A DNA stretch of 18,656 nucleotides from an uncultured Leucobacter sp. (GCA_937872275.1 CALMSE010000319.1:1-18656), one strand, 5' to 3'. Positions 1-9,048 are shown, counted from the first letter of the stretch. Translations and numbers: made by a program. Notes: generated by a model not told the origin, from the letters alone.

Positions 1-715
1 GCAGGACCCTGCGGCTCGGCCGGAGCCTCGTCGGACCCGGCCTCCCCCTCGACCGGAGCCGCCGTCGCGCCTCCGGGGGCGAGCGCCGCGAGCTGATCCC
101 GCGACTCCTGCACGGCCTGCTTGACGGCGGATCGCCCTTTCACCCCGAGCAGCCCCGCCTCGGGAGCCCACACGAAGCCGCGCACCGTCGCCCAGACGGT
201 GTCGTCGTCGCGGTGCTCGACGACGAAGAGCTCCTCGCCGAACGCGCTCTCAGCGTCCGCGCTCCCCCAGGCGAAGCCGACGCGGCGCGGCTCGTCGACG
301 GTGTAGACGACGCGCATGAGGCGATCCGCCCGCTTCTCCGCCTCGCGCACGAGCCGCAGCGTCGTGCCCGCGGTCAGGAAGGGCTCGCCGTCGGGGCCGT
401 AGCGGTCCTCGCGCTCGGCGGCGGGCTGCGGGGTGTCGTGCTCGTCGAAGACGACGCCCTCGTAGTGCCCCCCGTCGCCGACCTCGATGTCCGCGACCCG
501 GATGCCCGCCCCGCGCTGCGCGCCCCAGGTCATGAGCAGGCTCGAGGCGATGAGGAAGCGGTCGGCGCCGCTGCCCAGGCGCAGCTCCTCGGCGTAGGGC
601 GTGGCGCCCTCCGGCGGGAAGCGCAGCAGATCCGGGGCCGCGGAGGCGCCCACGGCGGCGTAGACGACCTCGTGCGCGACGTGGGTGCTGCGGCGGACGG
701 GCTCGGTGTCGTCGC

Positions 716-719
<4 letters not shown>
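1..719 (-). CDS. DUF1990 family protein (3' end outside window)
   Basis: The frame is open from a GTG at 719-717 to the window edge (239 codons, no stop), so the C-terminus is missing. The N-terminal two thirds resembles the DUF1990 family of mainly actinobacterial proteins of unknown function: a YAAVGAS motif near residues 20-26, [10 protein letters not shown] near 47-56, a [14 protein letters not shown] stretch and a [16 protein letters not shown] segment. After about residue 215 the sequence becomes a low-complexity tail rich in Ala, Glu, Gly and Pro, probably disordered. There is no signal peptide or membrane segment. The start overlaps the lepA stop in a GTGA arrangement, with a GGAG ribosome site inside the lepA end, so translation is probably coupled to lepA. 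The biochemical function is unknown. Family assignment is from memory of the motif pattern and is fairly sure. Confidence 0.75.
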
Positions 720-2566
<1,847 letters not shown>

Positions 2567-2606
2567 TGCCGCCTATTCTCTCATTACTTCTGCGATGATG
2601 AGTCGC

Positions 2607-3428
2607 ATGCCCCGCGTCGTCGCCCTCTACCGCTATCCGGTGAAGGGGTTCACGCCGGAGACCCGCGAGTCGCTCAGGATCCAGCCGGACGGACGCGTCG
2701 AGGGCGACCGGGTGCTGGCCTTCCGCTTCGCCGACGCCGCGACGCCCGAGAGCCGGGACGGGCTCGACTACTGGCCCAAGGCGAAGGGTCTCGCCCTGCA
2801 GGACTTCCCGGCTCTCGCGGCCCTGCACCTGTGCTATGACGAGCAGGCGCGTCGGGTGCGCATCTCGCGGGGCGCGGATCCGCTCGTCGAGGCGGGACTC
2901 GACCCCCGCGGGAGGCGGGTGCTGGTCGAGGCGGTCACCGAATACGTGCTGGCGACGGACGAGGGCCCTCGGCTGCGCAGGCCGGGCCGGCTCCCGCTCG
3001 TGCTGGTCGGCGACGGGGAGCGCTCCCGGTTTCAGGATCGGCCCCGCGGCTTCGTCTCCGTGCACGGCCGCGCGAGCGTCGCGGCGCTGGGCGCGCGACT
3101 CGGGCTCGGGCTCGGGCTCGATGATCGGCGCTTCCGGTCGAACGTGATCATCGACGGGATCGAGGCGTGGGGCGAGCTCGCGTGGCGCGGCGAGGTGCGC
3201 ATCGGGGGCGTCCCGTTCACCGCGGAGGAGCCGATCATCCGCTGCCTCGCCACTCACGCGAACCCCGACACGGGGATCCGCGATGCCAAGGTGCTCACCA
3301 CGCTCACCGGGCCGATCGGGCAGCGCGAGCCGACCCTGGGCAGGCTGCTGCTCCCCTCCGTGGCGGCGGGCGGCGGCGGGGAGCCGGGCGGCACGATACG
3401 CGTCGGCGACGAGGTCGAATTCGGCTGA
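2607..3428 (+). CDS. MOSC domain-containing protein (YcbX/mARC-like)
   Basis: The protein begins MPRVVALYRYPVKGF, the typical start of the MOSC N-terminal beta-barrel domain, followed by a C-terminal MOSC domain with a conserved RSNVIIDG segment and a cysteine in PIIRCLATHANPDTG (about residue 213). MOSC proteins bind the sulfurated molybdenum cofactor, and the Cys is the expected metal or sulfur ligand. The substrate cannot be told from sequence. Three in-frame ATG codons lie close together (2595, 2598, 2607) and none has a good ribosome site; 2607 best fits the family start, giving 273 residues. A TANNNT hexamer (TATTCT, 2574-2579) could be its -10 element with a very short leader. The gene stands alone and no molybdenum cofactor genes are nearby. 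Residues GLGLGLG are encoded by a pure hexamer repeat. Confidence 0.88.
   Translation: MPRVVALYRYPVKGFTPETRESLRIQPDGRVEGDRVLAFRFADAATPESRDGLDYWPKAKGLALQDFPALAALHLCYDEQARRVRISRGADPLVEAGLDPRGRRVLVEAVTEYVLATDEGPRLRRPGRLPLVLVGDGERSRFQDRPRGFVSVHGRASVAALGARLGLGLGLDDRRFRSNVIIDGIEAWGELAWRGEVRIGGVPFTAEEPIIRCLATHANPDTGIRDAKVLTTLTGPIGQREPTLGRLLLPSVAAGGGGEPGGTIRVGDEVEFG
3099..3120 (+). repeat. CTCGGG hexamer microsatellite inside the MOSC gene
   Basis: Three and two thirds tandem copies of CTCGGG lie in the MOSC coding region and encode alternating Leu-Gly. Six-base units keep the frame, so copy-number change would lengthen or shorten a loop without a frameshift. Confidence 0.8.
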
Positions 3429-3492
3429 GGCGGCGGGCGCCCTCCGACCTCGAGCGGCGGAGCCGGGAACACGGGCGGATCACCCCGGATTC

Positions 3493-3501
3493 TGATAGAG
3501 T
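3493..3501 (+). promoter_or_regulatory. Putative extended -10 promoter of rpsT
   Basis: TG-A-TAGAGT reads as an extended -10 element (TGn followed by TANNNT). It would start transcription near 3508, giving a leader of about 95 nt. No good -35 hexamer is seen at the usual spacing. This is a pattern call only. Confidence 0.4.
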
Positions 3502-3537
3502 TGATTCTTGGCTTGCGTGTGGATCACACCACACATC

Positions 3538-3565
3538 CCGCGAGGCGCCCTCTCTCGCCGCGCGG
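3538..3565 (+). promoter_or_regulatory. Hairpin in the rpsT leader
   Basis: Arms 3538-3547 and 3556-3565 pair over 10 positions with one mismatch (A3543 opposite G3560) around an 8-nt pyrimidine loop (CCCTCTCT). It lies about 38 nt before the rpsT GTG and upstream of the ribosome site, so it does not directly cover it. It could be a leader for autoregulation by S20 or a stabilising structure; neither is shown. Confidence 0.4.
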
Positions 3566-3603
3566 ACAACCCGTCAAACCCGTATCGAAGGACACCATCC
3601 AAC

Positions 3604-3864
3604 GTGGCAAACATCAAGTCGCAGCTCAAGCGCATCAAGACCAACCAGAAGGCGACCGAGCGCAACAAGGCGTACAAGAGCGAGCTCCGCACCGCCGTGC
3701 GTCAGACCCGCGAGGCCATCGCCGGCGGTGACAAGGCCGTCGCCGAGCAGAAGCTCGCGCACGCCGGCAAGAAACTCGACAAGGCCGTCTCGAAGGGCGT
3801 GATCCACAAGAACCAGGCCGCGAACCGCAAGTCGAAGCTCGCCACCCAGGTGGCGGCGCTCTAG
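3604..3864 (+). CDS. rpsT: 30S ribosomal protein S20
   Basis: S20 binds 16S rRNA early in 30S assembly. The 86-residue product has the hallmark start [20 protein letters not shown], then a basic helical hairpin and a [17 protein letters not shown]-terminal motif. Length and composition (Lys/Arg rich, alpha-helical) are normal for the family. The GTG start at 3604 is chosen because ANIKS directly follows it, as in other S20 proteins, and because GAAGGA lies 11 nt upstream. The open frame extends upstream to 3508 but that part shows no S20 similarity. The gene is monocistronic: it has its own promoter-like element and leader and ends in a strong hairpin terminator. Confidence 0.98.
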   Translation: MANIKSQLKRIKTNQKATERNKAYKSELRTAVRQTREAIAGGDKAVAEQKLAHAGKKLDKAVSKGVIHKNQAANRKSKLATQVAAL

Positions 3865-3926
3865 CCCGCAGCGGATCGAGAAGACCCCCGCCTCCTCGGA
3901 GGCGGGGGTCTTCTGCTTCTGCGGGC
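3864..3926. terminator. Bidirectional intrinsic terminator between rpsT and the thioesterase gene
   Basis: A perfect 17-bp stem (3879-3895 with 3898-3914) is flanked by a second matching pair, GCCCGCAG at 3864-3871 and CTGCGGGC at 3919-3926. The outer arm begins at the last base of the rpsT TAG stop. The A-G-A-A-G-A side gives a U/C-rich run (TCTTCT) on either strand, so the structure can serve both convergent genes. Confidence 0.88.
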
Positions 3927-3930
3927 GAGC

Positions 3931-4398
3931 TCAGCGGCGCAGCCGCAGCGGCTCGTCCGTCCAGGGCTCGATCGAGGCGCGGCCCTCAGGGGTGAGCCGG
4001 GTCGGCTTCAACGTCTCGCCGTCGACGACCACGATGGTCGTGATCGCGCGCGCGACCACCGTGCGCTCCGGCGCCGAGCCGTCGACGACCTCGTAGTGCA
4101 CCTCGAGACTCGACCCCCCGAGCTTGCCGATCCACAGCTCCACCGTGATCGGCACCTCGGAGTACTCGAGCACGCGCAGGTACTCGATCTGGTGGTTCAC
4201 GACCAGCGTCTTCAGGCCGCTGACCGGATCGTCGCCGCGGAAGTGACGCTCCATCCCGGTCTTCTCCCGGGCGGCACCCCGCCAGAAGACGCGCACGCGC
4301 GCCTCCTCCAGGTAGCGCACGAACGCCGCATTGTTCACGTGGCCGTAGGCGTCCTGATCGCCCCAGCGCAGCTGGAGATCGACGTGCACGCGTGTCAT
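3931..4398 (-). CDS. Acyl-CoA thioesterase, hotdog fold (4HBT/YbgC-FadM type)
   Basis: The product of 155 residues matches the 4-hydroxybenzoyl-CoA thioesterase-like hotdog family. It has the N-terminal signature RWGDQDAYGHVNN, in which the Asp before the xxxGH motif is the expected catalytic acid, followed by FVRYLEEAR and a central VVNHQIEYLRVLEYSE strand-helix region. Such enzymes hydrolyse acyl-CoA esters in the cytoplasm; chain-length preference is not visible. The ATG at 4398 has an AGGAGG ribosome site 4-5 nt upstream, which settles the start. The gene lies 65 bp downstream of ettA on the same strand and may be co-transcribed with it. The shared terminator with rpsT lies immediately downstream. 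Confidence 0.9.
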   Translation of the reverse strand: MTRVHVDLQLRWGDQDAYGHVNNAAFVRYLEEARVRVFWRGAAREKTGMERHFRGDDPVSGLKTLVVNHQIEYLRVLEYSEVPITVELWIGKLGGSSLEVHYEVVDGSAPERTVVARAITTIVVVDGETLKPTRLTPEGRASIEPWTDEPLRLRR

Positions 4399-4463
4399 GG
4401 TTCCTCCTGCCGTGCGCGACCACTGCCCGGGAATGAGCGCGAAGCGATGCTCGGCACCCGGCG

Positions 4464-6143
4464 CTAGTTCCGCGTGAGCTTCCGGTAGGTGACCCGCGAC
4501 GGCTTCGCGGCCTCGGGACCGAGGCGGTCCACCTTGTTGGCCTCGTAGGCCTCGAAGTTGCCCTCGAACCAGTGCCAGTTCGCCGGGTTCTCCTCGGTGC
4601 CCTCGTAGGCGAGGATGTGCGTCGCGATGCGATCCAGGAACCACCGGTCGTGGGTGATGACGACCGCGCAGCCCGGGAACTCGAGCAGCGCGTTCTCGAG
4701 CGACTGCAGGGTCTCCACGTCGAGGTCGTTGGTCGGCTCGTCGAGCAGCAGCAGGTTGCCGCCCTCCTTGAGGGTCAGCGCGAGGTTCAGACGGTTGCGC
4801 TCGCCGCCCGAGAGCACTCCGGCCTTCTTCTGCTGATCCGGCCCCTTGAAGCCGAACTTCGAGACGTAGGCGCGCGAGGGGATCTCGGTCTTGCCGACCG
4901 TGATGATGTCGAGGCCGTCGGAGACGACCTCCCACAGCGTCTTCTCGGGGTCGATGTTCGCTCGCGACTGGTCGACGTAGCTGATCTTCACCGTCTCGCC
5001 GATGCGCAGCTCTCCGCCGTCGAGCGGCTCGAGCCCCACGATCGTCTTGAACAGCGTGGTCTTGCCGACGCCGTTCGGGCCGATGACGCCGACGATGCCG
5101 TTCGGCGGCAGCGAGAACGAGAGGCCGTCGATGAGCACGCGGCCGTCGAAGCCCTTCTGCAGGTTCTTCGCCTCGATGACGACATTGCCGAGGCGCGGAC
5201 CCGCGGGGATCTGGATCTCCTCGAAGTCGAGCTTGCGCGTGCGCTCGGCCTCGGTCGCCATCTCCTCGTAGCGAGCGAGACGGGCCTTCGACTTGGCCTG
5301 GCGGCCCTTCGCGTTCGAGCGCACCCACTCGAGCTCTTCCTTCAGGCGCTTCGCGAGCTTCGCGTCCTTCTTGCCCTGGATGTCGAGGCGCTCGGCCTTC
5401 TTCTCGAGGTAGGTCGAGTAGTTGCCCTCGTAGGGGTAGAGGCGACCGCGGTCGACCTCGGCGATCCACTGGGCCACGTTGTCGAGGAAGTACCGGTCGT
5501 GCGTGATCGCGATGACGGCGCCCGGGTACTTCTGCAGGTGCTGCTCGAGCCAGAGCACGCTCTCGGCGTCGAGGTGGTTCGTCGGCTCGTCGAGCAGCAG
5601 CAGATCGGGCTTCTGCAGCAGCAGGCGGGCGAGCGCGACGCGGCGCTTCTCGCCGCCCGAGAGCTGGGCCACCTGGGCGTCCCCGGGCGGGGTGCGCAGC
5701 GCGTCCATGGCCTGCTCGAGCTGGTTGTCGAGATCCCAGCCGTCGGCCGCGTCGATGTCTTCCTGCAGCGTGCCCATCTCGGCGAGCAGCGTGTCGAAGT
5801 CGGCGTCGGGCTCGGCCATGAGCGCCGAGATCTCGTTGAAGCGGTCGACCTTGGCCTTGATCGCGAGGCCCTCCTCGATGTTCTCGAGCACGGTCTTCGA
5901 CTCGTCGAGCTCCGGCTCCTGCATCAGGATGCCGACGGTGTAGCCGGGCGCGAGCGCGGCCTCGCCGTTCGAGGGGGTGTCGAGCCCCGCCATGATCTTC
6001 AGGATCGTCGACTTGCCGGCGCCGTTCGGGCCCACCATGCCGATCTTGGCGCCGGGCAGGAACGCCATGGTGACGTCGTCGAGGATGAGCTTTTCGCCGA
6101 CCGCCTTGCGGGCGCGAACCATCTGGTAAATGTATTCAGCCAT
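4464..6143 (-). CDS. ettA: Energy-dependent translational throttle protein EttA (ABC-F ATPase)
   Basis: EttA is a soluble ABC-F protein that binds the ribosomal E site and gates the first elongation steps according to ATP/ADP level. The product has 559 residues, close to E. coli EttA (about 555). It has two ATPase domains: Walker A GPNGAGKST at residues 38-46 with LSGGEKRRVALARLL and LLLLDEPTNHLD in domain 1, and GPNGVGKTT with LSGGERNRLNLAL and LLLLDEPTNDLD in domain 2. An arm insertion in domain 1 and the charged linker between domains are present. The C-terminus (FEAYEANK, VTYRKLTR) is typical of EttA rather than of resistance ABC-F proteins. There are no transmembrane segments. The ATG at 6143 follows an AGAGG ribosome site. 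A TAGCTT hexamer just upstream (6153-6158) might be a -10 with a very short leader. Confidence 0.97.
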   Translation of the reverse strand: MAEYIYQMVRARKAVGEKLILDDVTMAFLPGAKIGMVGPNGAGKSTILKIMAGLDTPSNGEAALAPGYTVGILMQEPELDESKTVLENIEEGLAIKAKVDRFNEISALMAEPDADFDTLLAEMGTLQEDIDAADGWDLDNQLEQAMDALRTPPGDAQVAQLSGGEKRRVALARLLLQKPDLLLLDEPTNHLDAESVLWLEQHLQKYPGAVIAITHDRYFLDNVAQWIAEVDRGRLYPYEGNYSTYLEKKAERLDIQGKKDAKLAKRLKEELEWVRSNAKGRQAKSKARLARYEEMATEAERTRKLDFEEIQIPAGPRLGNVVIEAKNLQKGFDGRVLIDGLSFSLPPNGIVGVIGPNGVGKTTLFKTIVGLEPLDGGELRIGETVKISYVDQSRANIDPEKTLWEVVSDGLDIITVGKTEIPSRAYVSKFGFKGPDQQKKAGVLSGGERNRLNLALTLKEGGNLLLLDEPTNDLDVETLQSLENALLEFPGCAVVITHDRWFLDRIATHILAYEGTEENPANWHWFEGNFEAYEANKVDRLGPEAAKPSRVTYRKLTRN

Positions 6144-6212
6144 GATGCCTCTAAGCTACCAGTCCGGCGTCCGCCGATCCTGCGCGGCGGCCCGCGACCC
6201 CTTCGAGGGCAC

Positions 6213-6255
6213 CGGGCCGCCCGGCCCGAGGCAGGGCCGTGCGCGGGTGCGCGCA
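6213..6255 (-). terminator. Pair of GC-rich hairpins downstream of the lipoprotein gene
   Basis: In the 158-bp gap between the lipoprotein stop and the ettA start there are two short perfect stems: 6213-6219 with 6222-6228 (7 bp, 2-nt loop) and 6240-6245 with 6250-6255 (6 bp, 4-nt loop). Neither is followed by a U-run, so termination is a guess. Nothing else was recognised in this gap. Confidence 0.3.
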
Positions 6256-6301
6256 GCGTCCGCCCGCGGGATCCGTCGCGGCCCGGTGCCGGCTCCTGGT
6301 T

Positions 6302-6793
6302 CTACCAGTCGATGGGTCGGGTGTTCCCGATGAGGCAGAGGCTCTGCTCCGGGCCGACCGCCGGCGCCGTCATCGCCGAGACGCTCCGGTCGGCGGCGAC
6401 CACCTGGCCGAGGAGGCAGTCGGCGCCGATGCGCACCGAGACGAAGATGCTGTCGGCCACGAGGTTCGTCTGCGTGCGGTCGAAGCTCACCTGCATCGCC
6501 GCGCGATCGAATCCGGCGGCCGCGACCGCGTCGACGACCGGCCGCCCCTCCACGGGCTCGACGCCCGCCGCGAAGCCGTCCAGCACGTACTCGAAGTAGG
6601 GCAGGTTCTCTTCAGCGGTGCCCTCGGGGAAGAACTCGGGCGGGGGTGCGGGCGTCTCGGAGGGCGCGGAAGTCGTGGGGCTCGGCTCGACGCCGGACGG
6701 CGCGCAGCCGGCGAGCGCCCCCGCGAGGCCTGCGGCGAGCGCGACGGCGAGCGGGAGACGGCGGATCGCGCGGGCTCGGGCGGGGCGGATCAT
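6302..6793 (-). CDS. Small secreted lipoprotein of unknown function (possibly DUF6993 family)
   Basis: The 163-residue product has a basic N-terminus (RPARARAIRR), a hydrophobic Ala/Leu/Val stretch and a lipobox LAGC with the acylated Cys at residue 30, so it should be lipid-anchored on the outside of the membrane. A Pro/Ser/Thr-rich linker (about residues 32-53) follows, then a globular domain of about 105 residues with two cysteines (in ADCLLGQ and SLCLIGN) that could form a disulfide. I recall a similar domain in Microbacteriaceae lipoproteins (DUF6993), but this is not certain. The ATG at 6793 lies exactly at the n-region of the signal peptide; longer readings upstream have no signal-peptide logic. 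There is no good ribosome site, but a TACACT hexamer sits seven bases before the ATG, suggesting a leaderless transcript. It is divergent from ssb. Confidence 0.8.
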   Translation of the reverse strand: MIRPARARAIRRLPLAVALAAGLAGALAGCAPSGVEPSPTTSAPSETPAPPPEFFPEGTAEENLPYFEYVLDGFAAGVEPVEGRPVVDAVAAAGFDRAAMQVSFDRTQTNLVADSIFVSVRIGADCLLGQVVAADRSVSAMTAPAVGPEQSLCLIGNTRPIDW

Positions 6794-6800
6794 GCTCGCC

Positions 6801-6806
6801 AGTGTA
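6801..6806 (-). promoter_or_regulatory. Putative -10 element for a leaderless lipoprotein mRNA
   Basis: On the minus strand TACACT is followed by seven bases and then the ATG of the lipoprotein gene, the spacing expected if transcription starts at the A of the start codon. No clear -35 hexamer is seen. Confidence 0.4.
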
Positions 6807-6987
6807 GCGACGAAGGCCTGGGGTCCCTCTGAACGCCGGGGCGGATCGCAGCCGGGGCCGCGGAGGTCCGTCGGCGGCGCGCATACGCCGTGCACAGCGG
6901 CCCTCCCCCTGTGAATCCGCCGGTTTCTCCACAGATCGCGGCTCCCCGCCCCGCGCCCCGCGCCGCCGACGCACACTGGGAACGAGG

Positions 6988-7021
6988 GGCCCGGGCGACC
7001 CGAGCACGGCCCGCCCGGGCC
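6988..7021. repeat. 10-bp perfect inverted repeat upstream of ssb
   Basis: GGCCCGGGCG (6988-6997) and its exact reverse complement (7012-7021) flank a 14-nt spacer that itself can form a 3-bp stem. Each arm contains the same 8-bp palindrome GCCCGGGC, with centres 24 bp apart. It ends 56 bp before the ssb ATG. It could be a stem in the ssb leader or a pair of operator sites. Confidence 0.6.
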
Positions 7022-7077
7022 GCCTCGCCAGCCCGCCCGACCGGGTGCGGCACCGAACAGCAGTCAGGAGCATTCCC

Positions 7078-7644
7078 ATGAGCAATCCCATCGCCGTCGT
7101 CGGCACCATCGCGACCCCGCCGAAGCGCATCGTCGCGCAATCGGGGGTCGCCCTCTGCACCTTCCGACTCGCGAGCGGCGACCGGCGCTACGACCGGGAG
7201 CAGGGCAAGTGGATCGACGGGGAGACCAATTGGTTCGGCGTCACGGCCTTCCGGACGCTCGCCGAGCACGCGAGCGCCTCGCTGCGCAAGGGCCAGCGCG
7301 TCATCGTCTTCGGGCGGCTGCGCATCAGACGGTGGGAGAACGGCGAGAAGTCGGGCCTCTCGGTCGACATCGAGGCCGAGGCGCTCGGACACGATCTGCG
7401 CTGGGGCGTCTCGCAGTTCGAGAAGCGCTCCGGCCCCGCCGAGACCGAGGAGGCGCTCGGGAGCGCGGGGACGACCGGCACCGGGCTCCCGAGCGAGCAG
7501 CGGGCCGACGATCCCGCTCAGCGCGCCTGGATCGCGGCGCCCGAGGGCCCCGGCGCCGAACCCGCCGCGTCGGAATCGGACGCGGCGGATCAGTCCGCGA
7601 CCGAACGGGAGAGCGGTGACGGCTTCCTGCCCGTCGCCGCCTGA
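7078..7644 (+). CDS. ssb: Single-stranded DNA-binding protein, OB fold, without the acidic C-terminal tip
   Basis: The first ~110 residues of this 188-residue protein form an SSB-type OB fold: a short first strand NPIAVVGTIATPP, CTFRLASGDRRYD, NWFGVTAFRTLAEHASASLRKGQRVIVFGRL and IEAEALGHDLRWG. The rest is a disordered tail rich in Gly, Ala, Glu and Ser. The tail ends ESGDGFLPVAA rather than the usual DDDIPF-type acidic tip, by which housekeeping SSB recruits repair and replication partners. It is therefore probably a second SSB paralogue (SsbB-like), with the main SSB near rpsF/rpsR elsewhere; that is an inference. The ATG at 7078 has AGGAG seven bases upstream. The gene is convergent with msrA, only 19 bp away, and divergent from the lipoprotein gene. 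Confidence 0.9.
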   Translation: MSNPIAVVGTIATPPKRIVAQSGVALCTFRLASGDRRYDREQGKWIDGETNWFGVTAFRTLAEHASASLRKGQRVIVFGRLRIRRWENGEKSGLSVDIEAEALGHDLRWGVSQFEKRSGPAETEEALGSAGTTGTGLPSEQRADDPAQRAWIAAPEGPGAEPAASESDAADQSATERESGDGFLPVAA

Positions 7645-7663
7645 GCGCGTCAGCGCCGCGGCC

Positions 7664-8188
7664 TCAGCGCAGGTACTCGGCGAAGGCCGCGCGCACCTTG
7701 TTCACCTTCGGCACCGCCACCGCCAGGCAGTAGCCCTGGGTGGGGTTCTTCGCGAAGAAGTCCTGGTGCGACTCGGGGGCCGGGTAGACCTCGCCGAGCG
7801 GCTCGATCGTCGTCACGACGCCGCCGCCCCAATAGCCCGCCGCGCGATCGCGGGCGGTCTCGAAGAGCTCGCGCTGCGCCTCGTCGGTGTAGAACATCGC
7901 GGAGCGATACTGCGTGCCCACGTCGTGGCCCTGCCGGTTCAGCTGCGTGGGGTCGTGCATCGTGAAGAAGGCGTCGAGCACGATCTCGGCCGGCAGCACC
8001 GTCTCGTCGAAGGTGACCGCGACCGCCTCGGCGTGACCCGTCGTGCCGGTGCAGACGAGCTCGTAGCTCGGGTTCGGCACACTGCCGCCGGTGAAGCAGG
8101 AGTGCACGTCCGTCACGCCCCGCAGCGCGCGATAGGCGGCGTCGAGGCACCAATAGCACCCGCCCGCCACCACGAAGGTCGTCGTCAT
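7664..8188 (-). CDS. msrA: Peptide-methionine (S)-S-oxide reductase MsrA
   Basis: MsrA reduces methionine-S-sulfoxide in proteins, using a catalytic Cys later regenerated by thioredoxin. The 174-residue product carries the catalytic motif GGCYWC with Cys11 nucleophilic, then [11 protein letters not shown], the [23 protein letters not shown] block and a C-terminal [11 protein letters not shown] motif, all diagnostic. Cys14 and a Cys in the HSCFTGG segment are other thiols that might act in resolution. The ATG at 8188 overlaps the nadE stop as ATGA, and a GGGGAG ribosome site lies inside the nadE end, which decides against the longer open frame starting at 8233. There is no signal peptide, so the enzyme is cytoplasmic. 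Co-expression with nadE is likely. Confidence 0.96.
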   Translation of the reverse strand: MTTTFVVAGGCYWCLDAAYRALRGVTDVHSCFTGGSVPNPSYELVCTGTTGHAEAVAVTFDETVLPAEIVLDAFFTMHDPTQLNRQGHDVGTQYRSAMFYTDEAQRELFETARDRAAGYWGGGVVTTIEPLGEVYPAPESHQDFFAKNPTQGYCLAVAVPKVNKVRAAFAEYLR

Positions 8189-9048
8189 GATCGCTCCCCT
8201 TCCGTCGCCGGCCCGCCGCCGCCCGGAACCCACCAGGTGTCGTCGGGAGTCACCGGAAGCCTACGCTTGTGCTCGGTTCCGCGATAGCGTCGCTCGAGGT
8301 TCTCAGCCGTCGAGTCGGAGACGGGCCGGCCCGAGAGGTAGGCGTCGATCTCCTCGTAGTCCGCCCCGAGGCTCGACTCGTCGGTGTGCCCCGGCTCCCC
8401 GTCGAGCAGGTCGGCGGTGGGGGCCTTCTCCCAGAGGCGCGCGGGCGCGCCCAGCTCGCGCAGCATCGCGGCGCCCTGACCCTTCGTGAGCCCGGCGAGC
8501 GGGACCACATCGGCGGCTCCGTCGCCGAACTTCGTGAAGAATCCGGTGACGGCCTCCGCGGCGTGATCGGTGCCGATCACGAGCAGGGCGCGATCCCCGC
8601 CGATCGCGTACTGGGCGACCATGCGCACGCGCGCCTTGGCATTGCCCTTCGTGAAGTCGGTGACGGGCTCGCCCATCGCGGCCGCCACCTCCGCGACGAG
8701 CGCGTCCGTCGCCGAGGCGATGTTCACCGTCACGGCGCGGTCGGGGCGGATGAAGGAGAGCGCCAACCGCGCGTCGTCCTCGTCGTGCTGCTCCGCATAG
8801 GGCAGCCGCACCGCCACGAACTCGCTCTCCGCGCCCTCGGCGCGCAGCCGCTCGACCGCGAGCTGCGCGAGGCGCCCCGCGAGCGAGGAGTCCTGTCCGC
8901 CCGAGATGCCGAGCACGAAGCCGCGCGCGCCGGGGATCGAACGCGCATAGTCGGTCAGGAAGGCGACGCGGCGCTCGATCTCGGCCGCAGGATCGATGTC
9001 GGGGCGAACCCCGAGCGCCTCGATGATCCGCTGCTGGGTCTCACTCAT
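8185..9048 (-). CDS. nadE: Ammonia-dependent NAD(+) synthetase
   Basis: NadE catalyses the last step of NAD synthesis: amidation of nicotinic acid adenine dinucleotide with ATP and ammonia. The 287-residue length matches the short ammonia-dependent type (E. coli NadE 275), and no N-terminal glutaminase (nitrilase) domain is present. The ATP pyrophosphatase P-loop SGGQDSS is at residues 49-55. Other family blocks follow: [67 protein letters not shown] and the KAPTADLLD region. The start is the ATG at 9048; the ribosome site is weak. The gene lies 49 bp downstream of dnaE and overlaps msrA by four bases, so a dnaE-nadE-msrA transcript is plausible. Confidence 0.97.
   Translation of the reverse strand: MSETQQRIIEALGVRPDIDPAAEIERRVAFLTDYARSIPGARGFVLGISGGQDSSLAGRLAQLAVERLRAEGAESEFVAVRLPYAEQHDEDDARLALSFIRPDRAVTVNIASATDALVAEVAAAMGEPVTDFTKGNAKARVRMVAQYAIGGDRALLVIGTDHAAEAVTGFFTKFGDGAADVVPLAGLTKGQGAAMLRELGAPARLWEKAPTADLLDGEPGHTDESSLGADYEEIDAYLSGRPVSDSTAENLERRYRGTEHKRRLPVTPDDTWWVPGGGGPATEGERS

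Larger units (their letters stand above)
6794..7077. other. Divergent intergenic region between the lipoprotein gene and ssb
   Basis: This 284-bp stretch is the longest gene-free region of the window. It contains a TTCTCCACA nonamer (6925-6933), which matches the relaxed DnaA-box pattern TTnTCCACA, within a loose CTGTG...CACAG dyad (6909-6934). It also holds C-rich low complexity around 6945-6970 and the inverted repeat listed separately. An AGGAG ribosome site for ssb lies at 7066-7070. I see no small gene or RNA gene here. Confidence 0.6.

Noticed and set aside
4399..5469. N-terminal extension of the thioesterase into ettA
   Set aside because: The extension is an out-of-frame reading of ettA. 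A strong AGGAGG site marks the ATG at 4398.
4572..6599. A 675-codon plus-strand frame antisense to ettA
   Set aside because: Mirror frame of ettA with Val/Leu/Glu/Arg-biased composition and no motif.
7641..7667. CTGAG...CTCAG dyad between ssb and msrA as a convergent terminator
   Set aside because: Only five pairs, spanning both stop codons; too weak to call.
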